A DNA stretch of 64,000 nucleotides from Bacillota bacterium (GTDB taxonomy: Bacteria > Bacillota > Clostridia > Lachnospirales > Anaerotignaceae), in contig JAHZDZ010000009.1 of the NCBI GenBank assembly GCA_019422105.1, forward strand, positions 111,319 through 175,318, in the 5' to 3' direction. Positions 33,895-41,720 of this stretch are shown one piece after another (the stretch's first letter is position 1; every line of letters begins with the position of its first letter). The translations under genes and the position numbers were made by a program. The notes under the pieces are model-generated. The model worked only from the letters and a program-made list of their open reading frames with translations. It was not told where the DNA came from and searched no databases.

Positions 33895-34395
33895 ATGTTT
33901 TTTAATCAGTTTATAAAATATATAAAAAGATACAGAATCCTATGGGGGTTGATCGTATTATTTTATGTTTTTTTTCTTCTTGTTCTCTTTACTTCGCTTT
34001 TTCATAATACAATTGGTGATTTAGTGTTAAAAGCTTGGAGTCAGATAATTTTTTTATGGATTCCTATTATGTTATTTTTGCTTGGCAAAATGCATGTTTA
34101 CAGGCTTGTATTATTTATTCCTGTTTTATCTTTATTACAAGTAGTTTTTATTTTGCCTATTATGCTACAAGATATCGGATTTGAGAGTACCATAATATTT
34201 ATGTTTATAGGAAGCATGCTGATTGTTTTTTATTGGCTTCATTTTTATCATATAGGTTATGCGTTTGGTATACCTAGTATTGTAAAAAGAAGGATTATCA
34301 TTATATTTTCCATATTCAGTATTGTTTTTTGCTGTATTTGTTGGTTTAGTTTTATATTATACATTTTACTAGGTCATAGAACTTTAGTGACTTAA
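33895..34395 (+). CDS. Multi-pass membrane protein B of the cluster
   Basis: The 166-residue product is almost entirely hydrophobic, with four to five helices. It carries the family marks 'WIPIMLFLLGKM' and 'YHIGYAFGIPS'. ATG 33895 is preceded by GGGGGGAAG (33877-33885). It lies between two orphan protease tips, which suggests each tip is paired with the membrane gene that follows it. Function unknown. Confidence 0.55.
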   Translation: MFFNQFIKYIKRYRILWGLIVLFYVFFLLVLFTSLFHNTIGDLVLKAWSQIIFLWIPIMLFLLGKMHVYRLVLFIPVLSLLQVVFILPIMLQDIGFESTIIFMFIGSMLIVFYWLHFYHIGYAFGIPSIVKRRIIIIFSIFSIVFCCICWFSFILYILLGHRTLVT

Positions 34396-34428
34396 AAGTA
34401 ATATAAGGAATATAGTTTACAAATATAT

Positions 34429-34671
34429 ATGGACGGGGTTAATCCGGATGATTATCCGAAAGACTTGGGTTCATACCCAAGAAATGAAAAGGGTGAAGTT
34501 CATATGGTGATGAATGATAACGGGCCTGTGACCAATAACGACATAGAGATGGTGATATTGGCGTTTCAAACGGGGGAGAGGCAGAATTATCAATTGGAAG
34601 GGAAAAATCCACTCATACAATGGATATTGGGAACAACTGAAATCTCAACTGCCATAGGGAGGGGAAATTAA
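34429..34671 (+). pseudogene. Orphan C-terminal fragment of the metalloprotease, copy 2
   Basis: An 80-codon ORF starts at an ATG (34429) with no ribosome site and begins exactly at the repeated block ('DGVNPDDYPKDLGSYPRN'). It then reads 'VHMVMNDNGPVTNNDIEMVI' and ends 'ISTAIGRGN'. It is closely related to copy 1 and to the end of the full-length protease, and again lacks the zinc motif. It could be translated as a small protein, but a silent cassette seems likelier. Confidence 0.75.
34431..34485 (+). repeat. 55-bp exact repeat at the start of tip cassette 2
   Basis: Second copy of the block at 33631-33685, separated from it by 800 bases. Confidence 0.9.
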
Positions 34672-34676
34672 ATGTT

Positions 34677-35171
34677 ATGGAAGAAAACAAAAATTTATTG
34701 CTGTTTTTAAAAAAGTATTATCCCTATATTATAGTCATAATGATAGTCGATATAGTTACAATTTGGACAGTTAATTATTTATTCAGCGGAGGAAAGCTTC
34801 CCTCTTTTCTTGAAGATGGAATATACAGAATAGGTGTCGTTACAATGCTGATTGGCATGCCAATATTATTCTGTAGCATTGGCAGAATGGGAAGATATAT
34901 TTATTTTTTATCAGTACCAGTAATGGGAATAGCGATTGGAATTATTGCAGTTGTTTTTAGAATTATCCCAATAAGTATGACTGAGTATATAAATGAATAC
35001 ATGATTCTATATCCTGTTTATTACTTCATTTTTAATATCGGTTATTCCAGCGCGAAATGGAAAAGCATTTGGGGAAAATTAATCGGCATCGTGTCAGCGG
35101 TGATATTAGTTGTTGGATTTCTCTATTTTGCCTGGGCAACGTTTATGATGATGAGCCATATTAGAAGGTAA
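34677..35171 (+). CDS. Multi-pass membrane protein C of the cluster
   Basis: The 164-residue product has four to five hydrophobic helices with the shared marks 'GMPILFCSIGRMG' and 'FNIGYSSAKWK'. ATG 34677 lies six bases after the stop of the preceding tip fragment; GGGAGGGG is about 12 bases upstream. Third member of the interleaved membrane family. Function unknown. Confidence 0.55.
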   Translation: MEENKNLLLFLKKYYPYIIVIMIVDIVTIWTVNYLFSGGKLPSFLEDGIYRIGVVTMLIGMPILFCSIGRMGRYIYFLSVPVMGIAIGIIAVVFRIIPISMTEYINEYMILYPVYYFIFNIGYSSAKWKSIWGKLIGIVSAVILVVGFLYFAWATFMMMSHIRR

Positions 35172-35233
35172 ACTATTTACCGTTGATATGGATTGTTACT
35201 GCATGACGGAAAAGACAGTACTCTTCATTTAAA

Positions 35234-35398
35234 ATGGTGATGAATAACAATGGGCCAGTGACCAATAACGACGTAGAGATGGTGATGCTGGCCTTTCAAA
35301 CGGGGGAGAGGCAGAATACTCCATTGTGGTGTGATTACAAAGCCCATAGGAATAAAAAACTTTTATTGCAGAGAGGCAAGATTTCGCTGTATTTTTAA
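35234..35398 (+). pseudogene. Degenerate protease tip, copy 3
   Basis: The frame from 35234 reads 'MVMNNNGPVTNNDVEMVMLA' and is clearly related to copies 1 and 2 for about 30 codons, then diverges (from about 35322) to an unrelated tail ending at TAA 35396-35398. The 55-bp block is absent. No membrane gene follows. It is the decayed right end of the array. Confidence 0.7.
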
Positions 35399-35429
35399 AA
35401 CCTCTGCCTTTCTGCTGTATAAAAAAGTG

Positions 35430-35458
35430 TTTACATTTCCTTTCAGGCGTGCTATAAT
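35430..35458 (+). promoter_or_regulatory. trp operon promoter
   Basis: TTTACA (35430-35435), 17 bases, TATAAT (35453-35458) with an extended TGC. The predicted start is near 35465. Confidence 0.85.
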
Positions 35459-35464
35459 CTCAAT

Positions 35465-35724
35465 AATTTCAAAAAACAAATTCAGCGATTGAAGAGAGTA
35501 GCTATTTTGAGCAGTTTCAGCGAGCCGGCGGCGGTGCGAGGCCCGGTACAAGGAGAAATGGTGAATGGGTTCAGGAGAAGCAGGGTGAATTACAGTAGCC
35601 CACGCCGTGTATGCACGTTACAGCAGATAGATATGTCGGTATCCGTATGATGACTTTTAATGCGTTTAGCATTGGGTGGCTTATGTTGTATTTTGTCCCA
35701 ATTGGGATGAAGTACTTTTTTTTT
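35465..35724 (+). promoter_or_regulatory. Tryptophan T-box-like leader with terminator
   Basis: The leader contains AGAGAGTAGC (35494-35503) and AGCGAGCCGG (35519-35528) followed by GGTGCGAG and a matching GGCCCGG, which is the conserved T-box stem I apex. On its 3' side GTGAA-TGG (TGG 35566-35568) fits a Trp specifier. GGGTGGC (35674-35680) could be the T-box pairing with a tRNA ending GCCA, as tRNA-Trp does, although the rest of that consensus is poor. A 12-bp hairpin at 35688-35715 followed by nine Ts is the terminator. Uncharged tRNA-Trp would favour readthrough into the trp genes. Confidence 0.65.
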
Positions 35725-35784
35725 ACCCGAAGGGAAGAAGAGACGAGAAAAAGGCTAGGAAAAGGAAGAGAGGAGATGGGAAAA

Positions 35785-36012
35785 ATGACGAATTTAAAGG
35801 TTTATCAGCAACTGTTAAAAAGAACAGCACCATGTGTCCATAAGAATGCTTATTTTTTGAATATTTTGCAGGGAGGAACTGTGTGTCGCGATATGTATTT
35901 CGTTTTTGACCGGCGGATCGGCACGAAAAGCGTTTGCATGCCGAGGGATAAAAGACTGATTGAGAATTTTGTTTTCCTTGCTTGTAAGACAGAGAAAGAA
36001 GGCGCAGCATGA
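35785..36012 (+). pseudogene. Small ORF in the place of trpEG, possible remnant
   Basis: 75 codons from ATG 35785 (AGGAG nine bases upstream) to a TGA that overlaps the trpC ATG (ATGA, 36009-36012). The end 'TKSVCMPRDKRLIENFVFLA' resembles the C-terminal end of TrpG amidotransferases (an ...P.G..LIENFL pattern), while the glutaminase motifs are absent. I infer a deletion remnant of trpE/trpG that keeps translational coupling to trpC. It could also be an unrelated small gene. Confidence 0.45.
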
Positions 36013-36785
36013 TACTGGACGATATTTTGAGGGTAAAAAGGGAAGCACTGAAAAAAGGAGATTACCGGTTCTGTCTGGAAGACTTTTTGGAAAGCCTGCG
36101 GGGGCAGAAAACGGAAGGCTTTAAAGAGGCTATTGAAAGGGAAGGGCTTTCCATTATCGGAGAGGTGAAAAAAGCTTCCCCTTCCAGAGGACTGATACGA
36201 AAGGATTTTGAACCTGTGGAAATTGCCAGAGATTATGAAGGGGCTGTGGACTGTATCTCCGTACTGACGGAAGAGCATTTCTTTCAGGGGAGTCCCTCTT
36301 ATCTGGCGGAGATACACAGGGAGGTTACGTTGCCTCTTCTCAGGAAGGATTTTATCATAAGCCCCCTGCAGATACTGGAGGCAAGGGAGCTGGGCGCCAG
36401 CGCGGTTTTACTGATAGCTTCCGTTTTGGATGAAACCACGCTTCGGGAGTTTATCCGTCTGAGTCATGGTCTTTCCATGGACGCTTTAGTGGAGGTACAT
36501 AATGAGGAGGAGCTATATAAGGCTTTGGATGCCGAGGCAGATATTATTGGCGTCAATAACCGCAATCTGTACGACTTTACAGAGGATATACAGACGACGG
36601 TGAGAATGAGAGAGAAAATACCAAAGGGTATTGCGGTTGTCAGCGAGAGCAGTATACACACGGCGAAGGATATCAGGATACTGAAGGAGACGGGGGTGGA
36701 CGCTGTTTTAGTGGGGGAGAGTTTTATGCGGTGCGCGGATATCAAAGAGAAAGCAAGGGAATTCAGGGATGCCTATGGAAATTAA
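36009..36785 (+). CDS. trpC: Indole-3-glycerol phosphate synthase
   Basis: The 258-residue TIM barrel has 'IIGEVKKASPSRGLI' with the catalytic Lys, 'DCISVLTEEHFFQG', 'LLRKDFII', 'ASAVLLIASVL', 'VEVHNEEEL', 'GVNNRNL' and 'SESSIHT'. It closes the indole ring of carboxyphenylaminodeoxyribulose phosphate. First complete gene after the T-box leader; it overlaps a remnant ORF upstream and trpF downstream (17 bases). Confidence 0.96.
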   Translation: MILDDILRVKREALKKGDYRFCLEDFLESLRGQKTEGFKEAIEREGLSIIGEVKKASPSRGLIRKDFEPVEIARDYEGAVDCISVLTEEHFFQGSPSYLAEIHREVTLPLLRKDFIISPLQILEARELGASAVLLIASVLDETTLREFIRLSHGLSMDALVEVHNEEELYKALDAEADIIGVNNRNLYDFTEDIQTTVRMREKIPKGIAVVSESSIHTAKDIRILKETGVDAVLVGESFMRCADIKEKAREFRDAYGN

Positions 36786-37386
36786 AATATGCGGGCTGAG
36801 AAGCATTGCAGATATTGAAATCATCAACCGGTATGCTGTCCATTACGCCGGATTTATATTTGCCCAAAGCCCCCGAAGAGTTACAGCGGACGAGGCGAGG
36901 GGAATGCGGCATGCTTTGAGAAGAGACATCAAAGCGGTAGGGGTGTTCACTCATATGCCCATAGAGGAAGTCAACAAAATAGCCGCCGAGGTGAATCTTG
37001 ATATCATACAGCTGCATTCGGAGGAAAGCAATGAGGACTGCAAAAAAGCCATATGCCCCGTGTGGAAGATGATACCGTCGAGGGGCAGAAAAAGTGCAGA
37101 TGGAATAAAGGAGTTTCCCGATGCAGCCGGCTTTCTTTTTGACACTTATCGGAAGGGAGTGCCGGGAGGAACAGGAGAAACCTTTTCCTGGAATATGGTA
37201 AAGGGAATCCCTGAAAAACATTTTACCATTCTGGCCGGAGGACTTGGGCCGGAAAATGTATTGCAGGCTTATGAGGCGGTAAAGCCGCAGGTTCTGGATA
37301 TTAACAGCGGCGTGGAAACCAATATGAGAAAAGACGAGAACAAAATAAGAGATTTGATGAGGAGGATTCGAGATGGAATTGAATAG
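36769..37386 (+). CDS. trpF: Phosphoribosylanthranilate isomerase
   Basis: The 205-residue barrel starts 'EIKICGLRSIADIEIIN' with the catalytic Cys and has 'YAGFIFAQSPRRVT', 'VGVFTH', 'IQLHSEE' and 'LAGGLGPENV' with 'LDINSGVE' (catalytic Asp region). Start ATG 36769 has AAGGGA eight bases upstream; ATG 36775 is also possible. Overlaps trpC and trpB, so tightly coupled. Confidence 0.95.
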   Translation: MPMEIKICGLRSIADIEIINRYAVHYAGFIFAQSPRRVTADEARGMRHALRRDIKAVGVFTHMPIEEVNKIAAEVNLDIIQLHSEESNEDCKKAICPVWKMIPSRGRKSADGIKEFPDAAGFLFDTYRKGVPGGTGETFSWNMVKGIPEKHFTILAGGLGPENVLQAYEAVKPQVLDINSGVETNMRKDENKIRDLMRRIRDGIE

Positions 37387-38554
37387 AAAATTTGGAGAAT
37401 TTGGCGGACAATATGTGCCGGAGACACTGATGAATCCGTTGAAGGAGCTGGAAGAGGCATTTCTGGGCTATTGCAACACAGAGGAATTCAGGAAAGAATA
37501 CATGTATTATCTGACACAGTATGTGGGAAGACCATCCCCCTTATATTTTGCCGAAAGGCTGACGGAATATGCCGGAGGTGCGAAAATCTATCTGAAAAGA
37601 GAGGATTTGAACCACACGGGAGCTCACAAAATTAATAACGTAATCGGTCAGATTCTTCTGGCAAGGCACATGGGCAAGAAAAGAGTCATAGCCGAGACAG
37701 GCGCGGGACAGCACGGTGTGGCAACGGCAACAGGGGCGGCGCTTTTTGACATGGAATGCGAAGTCTTTATGGGTGAGGAGGATACCCAAAGGCAGGCATT
37801 AAATGTGTTCCGCATGAAGCTTCTGGGCTCGAAGGTGAGGACGGTGACAAGCGGGACGAAAACGCTGAAGGACGCCACGAATGCCGCCATCAGGGAATGG
37901 GTTTCCCGGGCGGAGGATACTCTCTACATTATCGGCTCTGTGGTAGGCCCCCATCCCTATCCTTCCATGGTGAGGGAATTTCAGAAAATTATCGGTGAGG
38001 AAACGAAAAAACAGATACTGGAACAGGAAGGAAGGCTTCCTGACACCATTGTGGCCTGTGTAGGCGGCGGCAGCAACGCCATGGGCATGTTTGCACCGTT
38101 TTTGGATGATAAAGAGGTTAAGCTGGTTGGCGTGGAAGCCGGAGGCTACGGACTTGCTAGCGGAAAACACGCCATTACCTTTAATGGCGGCGGCAGAAAG
38201 GGCGTGCTTCATGGAATGAAATCCTATCTTTTGCAGGATGAGGAGGGGCAGGTGCTTCCTGTTTACTCTATTTCTGCGGGGCTGGACTATCCGGGTGTCG
38301 GCCCGCAGCACTCTTATCTTTTTGAGACAGGACGTGTAAAATACTATCCTATCAATGATGATGAGGCCATGGATGCTTTCGATCTGCTGTGTAAAAAAGA
38401 GGGTATTATTCCAGCCATTGAAAGTGCCCATGCTGTAGCCCACGGTTTAAAGATGGCAAGAGAAATGAAAAAGGACGAGATTTTAGTCATTAACCTGTCC
38501 GGCAGAGGCGACAAGGACGTGGATACTGTTATGCGCTATTTTGAGAACAGATAA
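37373..38554 (+). CDS. trpB: Tryptophan synthase beta chain
   Basis: The 393-residue product begins 'FGEFGGQYVPETLM' and has the PLP lysine Lys86 in 'NHTGAHKINN', 'ETGAGQHGVATAT', the phosphate loop 'GGGSNAMG' and 'GLDYPGVGP'. It condenses indole with serine; with TrpA it forms the alpha2beta2 complex. ATG 37373 follows AGGAGG by eight bases and overlaps the trpF end. Confidence 0.98.
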   Translation: MELNRKFGEFGGQYVPETLMNPLKELEEAFLGYCNTEEFRKEYMYYLTQYVGRPSPLYFAERLTEYAGGAKIYLKREDLNHTGAHKINNVIGQILLARHMGKKRVIAETGAGQHGVATATGAALFDMECEVFMGEEDTQRQALNVFRMKLLGSKVRTVTSGTKTLKDATNAAIREWVSRAEDTLYIIGSVVGPHPYPSMVREFQKIIGEETKKQILEQEGRLPDTIVACVGGGSNAMGMFAPFLDDKEVKLVGVEAGGYGLASGKHAITFNGGGRKGVLHGMKSYLLQDEEGQVLPVYSISAGLDYPGVGPQHSYLFETGRVKYYPINDDEAMDAFDLLCKKEGIIPAIESAHAVAHGLKMAREMKKDEILVINLSGRGDKDVDTVMRYFENR

Positions 38555-38572
38555 GAGGAGAGGAGATTGGAT

Positions 38573-39355
38573 ATGAACCGTATTGAGAATAGATTCTGTG
38601 AGCTGAGAGAAAAAGGAGAGAAGGCACTTATTCCCTACATCATGGCAGGAGATCCTGACATCGGAAAAACAGAAGAGCTGGTATACTGTATAGAGAAAGC
38701 GGGGGGCGACATTATTGAATTTGGTATTCCCTATTCCGACCCTCTGGCGGACGGCCCGGTCATAGAGGAGGCGGGACTCCGCTCTATACAGAAGGGCTTT
38801 AAGCTTCGGGATGCCTTTGACTGTGTGAAAAAAATCAGAAAAAACAGTCAGATTCCTCTTGTATTTATGTGCTATTATAATACGATTTTCGGCTATGGGG
38901 CGCAGAGGTTTGTGGACGCCTGCACAGATGCGGATATAGACGGGCTGATTGTACCGGATTTGCCTATGGAGGAAAGCGGCGAACTGGCGCCGTTATTGGA
39001 GAATACGGACATTGCCCTCATTCCTCTTGCGGCGCTGACAAGCAGAGACAGGATACCGGCGGTAACGAAGGGCGCAAGGGGTTTTGTGTACTGTGTATCC
39101 TCCATGGGAGTCACTGGAGTCAGAAAGGGCTTTGATGAGCATGTCAACGAGTTTCTGAGTGCTGTGAAGGAAGCGTCGCCCTGCCCGGCCTGTGTAGGGT
39201 TTGGCATAGGAGAGAGGAAGGATGTGGAGAGGTTTAAGCCTTATGCGGATGGTGTGATTGTGGGCAGTGCCCTGGTGAATAAAATTCATGAAAGCTGCTG
39301 TGATTTTGAGGAGATAAGCGCTTTTATCAGGGATTTAAAGGCGGGAACAAAATAA
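38573..39355 (+). CDS. trpA: Tryptophan synthase alpha chain
   Basis: The 260-residue barrel has 'ALIPYIMAGDPD', 'IIEFGIPYSDPLADGPVI' with the catalytic Glu and Asp, 'DGLIVPDLPMEES' and 'GFGIGERKDV'. It releases indole for TrpB. The ATG at 38573 (AGGAG seven bases upstream) is preferred over TTG 38567. Confidence 0.97.
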   Translation: MNRIENRFCELREKGEKALIPYIMAGDPDIGKTEELVYCIEKAGGDIIEFGIPYSDPLADGPVIEEAGLRSIQKGFKLRDAFDCVKKIRKNSQIPLVFMCYYNTIFGYGAQRFVDACTDADIDGLIVPDLPMEESGELAPLLENTDIALIPLAALTSRDRIPAVTKGARGFVYCVSSMGVTGVRKGFDEHVNEFLSAVKEASPCPACVGFGIGERKDVERFKPYADGVIVGSALVNKIHESCCDFEEISAFIRDLKAGTK

Positions 39356-39626
39356 GGGGCTTTGTCTTGCGGCAATTCTGGAGAAAAAATAAGAAAAAAT
39401 CAGTGTGATAATTAGTTCTGGGGAATGCGTAATAAAAAAACGCATAGTTTCAGTTGTTCCTTTGGAAACGGCATGTCTGAGCCTGAAAAGAAAGTTTTGT
39501 TTTCATTGAAAAATAAGCTTTGCTCTGATTGCCATAAAATTTTAAAGGCTTACGGGTGCAGGGCTTGGCCGCGAAATAGGAAGGGTATGACAAGTTGAGA
39601 AGAGAAAAGACGAGGAGAGACGTAAA

Positions 39627-40646
39627 ATGGAAATGAGGACTGTGATTGAAAAGGTAATCAGGGGAAATGATTTGAGTATAGATGAGGCGATGGAGGCCAT
39701 GAATATGATGATGGAGGGACAGTGTACCCCCACTCAGACGGCCAGCTTTTTGACAGCGCTCCGGATGAAATCGGAAACCCTGGAGGAGATGATAGGCTGC
39801 GCCAGAGTATTGCAGGAGAAGGCGGAGCACATTCGTCCCAAAAACTGTAATTACATTGATCTGGTGGGCACAGGAGGAGATGGGACGAACACCTTTAATA
39901 TCTCTACTACCGCTGTGTTTGTTGTGGCAGCGGGAGGCGTTCCTGTGGCAAAGCACGGCAACCGTGCGGTATCCAGCAAAAGCGGCAGCGCCGATGTGCT
40001 GGAGGCATTGGGAGTAAACATCATGCTGGCTCCGGAGAAGGTGGAGAAGTGTGTGGAGGACATCGGAATTGGGTTTATGTTCGCACAGAGATTTATCCCC
40101 AAGATGAAAAATGTATCCCCTGTGAGAAAGGAATTGGGAATCAGAACAATATTTAATATTTTGGGACCCTTGTCAAATCCCTCCGGTGCGAAGGCGCAGG
40201 TCATCGGTGTGTTTAATCCCAGACTGACAGAGCCTTATGCGGAGGCGATGCGCTCTCTTGGTGTGGAGAGGGCTATTGTTATGAATGGTCTTGACGGCAT
40301 GGATGAGTTTACGGTTTCTGCCGACACAGTGGTAAGCGAGATTAAGGACGGCAGGGTATTAAACTATACTGTTACGCCGGAGCAGTTTGGTTTTGAGCGG
40401 GCGGTAAAGGAGCAGCTCACGGGAGGCGACGCAAGACTTAACGCGGAGATTACAAGGGATATTCTCTCCGGAACAAGGGGGCCGAAGCGGGATATTGTTG
40501 TGCTGAATGCCGCTTACGGACTTTATGCAGGCGGGGCTGCAAAGACCATTGAGGAGGGCATTGAAACCGCAAAGGATATGATAGACAGCGGAAGGGCCAT
40601 GGAGAAGCTTGAGGCGCTGGTGCACTATACCAATGAAGCCGCCTGA
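39627..40646 (+). CDS. trpD: Anthranilate phosphoribosyltransferase
   Basis: The 339-residue product has 'IDLVGTGGDGTNTFNISTTA', 'VAKHGNRAVSSKSGSADVLEALG' and 'NILGPLSNP', diagnostic of TrpD. It joins anthranilate to PRPP. It lies 271 bases after trpA with its own AGGAG site instead of ahead of trpC, an unusual order. Whether it is read from the trp promoter or its own is unclear; I see no clear promoter or terminator in the gap. Confidence 0.96.
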   Translation: MEMRTVIEKVIRGNDLSIDEAMEAMNMMMEGQCTPTQTASFLTALRMKSETLEEMIGCARVLQEKAEHIRPKNCNYIDLVGTGGDGTNTFNISTTAVFVVAAGGVPVAKHGNRAVSSKSGSADVLEALGVNIMLAPEKVEKCVEDIGIGFMFAQRFIPKMKNVSPVRKELGIRTIFNILGPLSNPSGAKAQVIGVFNPRLTEPYAEAMRSLGVERAIVMNGLDGMDEFTVSADTVVSEIKDGRVLNYTVTPEQFGFERAVKEQLTGGDARLNAEITRDILSGTRGPKRDIVVLNAAYGLYAGGAAKTIEEGIETAKDMIDSGRAMEKLEALVHYTNEAA

Positions 40647-40933
40647 AAGGTGGAATTTATAATCGGATTTTTCGCTTAAGGCTTCATTCATAGACACAGC
40701 ACTGACGCCGAAAGGGCTTTCAGCGGCCCGCCTTTGAAGCCGTATGCCCGGACGCAACTTCTATATTCCGGTTAAGTCTTTTTTTCATAGGACTGCAGAT
40801 GAGGATTGCACCGGCAGATTCAGTTTTACTGATGGGGGAGAGCAGATGATACAGCAGACTCTTGTTTTCCCATAGCATCAAACATTTGGAAAGCAAGCCT
40901 AAGTTGTATTTTTTATCCAGTCAGGAAAGGGCA

Positions 40934-40962
40934 TTGATTTTTTATCCGTGACGTGGTATGCT
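40934..40962 (+). promoter_or_regulatory. Promoter of the thiamine genes
   Basis: TTGATT (40934-40939), 17 bases, TATGCT (40957-40962) with extended TGG, about 20 bases before the riboswitch. Confidence 0.6.
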
Positions 40963-40985
40963 TAATTTTGTAAGTTAATATATTA

Positions 40986-41070
40986 GCTGGGGGTGCCTTT
41001 TGAGGCTGAGAAAAGAGAAATCTTTAACTCCTTATACCTGATCTGGATTATGCCAGCGGAGGGAAGCGTG
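40986..41070 (+). promoter_or_regulatory. TPP riboswitch (THI element)
   Basis: GGGGTGCC...GGCTGAGA (40989-41010) and ACCTGATCTGGATTATGCCA followed by GCGGAGGGAAG (41037-41066) are near-perfect matches to the thiamine pyrophosphate aptamer. It controls thiW and thiD through the terminator at 41083. Confidence 0.97.
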
Positions 41071-41082
41071 ACTTTGTTATTT

Positions 41083-41115
41083 AAGGCATATTCCTTTTGG
41101 AGTATGCCTTTTTTG
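41083..41115 (+). terminator. Riboswitch expression-platform terminator
   Basis: AAGGCATA (41083-41090), 12-base loop, TATGCCTT (41103-41110), then TTTT. It would form when TPP is bound. Confidence 0.85.
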
Positions 41116-41214
41116 GTGAAGTCGAATAAGGGAAATCAGTTTAAAAGAAAGTGCAGTTCCTGACTGATAAAAATGTATCTGTTAATTTTATATCAGTAGA
41201 AGGAGTGTTGCAAA

Positions 41215-41706
41215 ATGAAAACAAAGAAATTAACCTTTTGTGCCATGCTTATCGCTATCGGCGTGTTGGCGGGAAATATTATCTATATTCCCGTGGGCGC
41301 CAGCAAGTGCTTTCCGGTACAGCATACCATAAATGTGCTGTCGGCGGCGCTTTTGGGGCCAGGCTATGCCGTGCTGAATGCTTTTTGCATTTCGCTTTTG
41401 AGAAATTTTCTGGGGACAGGATCTCTTCTGGCCTTCCCGGGAAGCATGATAGGCGCTTGTCTTGCAGGGCTTATCTATAAGGCGACGAAAAGTAACTTTG
41501 GATGTGCTGTAGGCGAGGTTATCGGAACGGGATTGCTGGGCGGTCTTTTGGCGCTTCCCATAGCCACACTTGTTATGGGAAAGGAAAGCGGCGCTTTTGT
41601 CTATGTCATATCCTTTACTACCGCTTCGGGAATCGGAAGCGTTATAGGATATGTGCTGCTGAAAGCCTTTGACGCCTTTAAAATAGGAGAGAGAATCAGA
41701 GAATAG
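41215..41706 (+). CDS. thiW: ThiW, thiamine-precursor ECF transporter S component
   Basis: The 163-residue product has about five membrane helices and the ThiW pattern 'IGVLAGNIIYIPVGASKCFPVQH' (in part), 'GPGYAVLNAFC' and 'LAFPGSMIGACLAGL'. ThiW is a substrate-binding S component thought to import the thiazole precursor with a shared ECF module, not encoded here. ATG 41215 follows AAGGAG. It sits behind a TPP riboswitch. Confidence 0.92.
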   Translation: MKTKKLTFCAMLIAIGVLAGNIIYIPVGASKCFPVQHTINVLSAALLGPGYAVLNAFCISLLRNFLGTGSLLAFPGSMIGACLAGLIYKATKSNFGCAVGEVIGTGLLGGLLALPIATLVMGKESGAFVYVISFTTASGIGSVIGYVLLKAFDAFKIGERIRE

Positions 41707-41720
41707 GAGAGGAAGAAACT

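Noticed and set aside
35611..36012. A 133-codon ORF over the trp leader
   Set aside because: Its first half lies on the T-box stem, terminator and T-run. Only the part from 35785 has a ribosome site and was kept.
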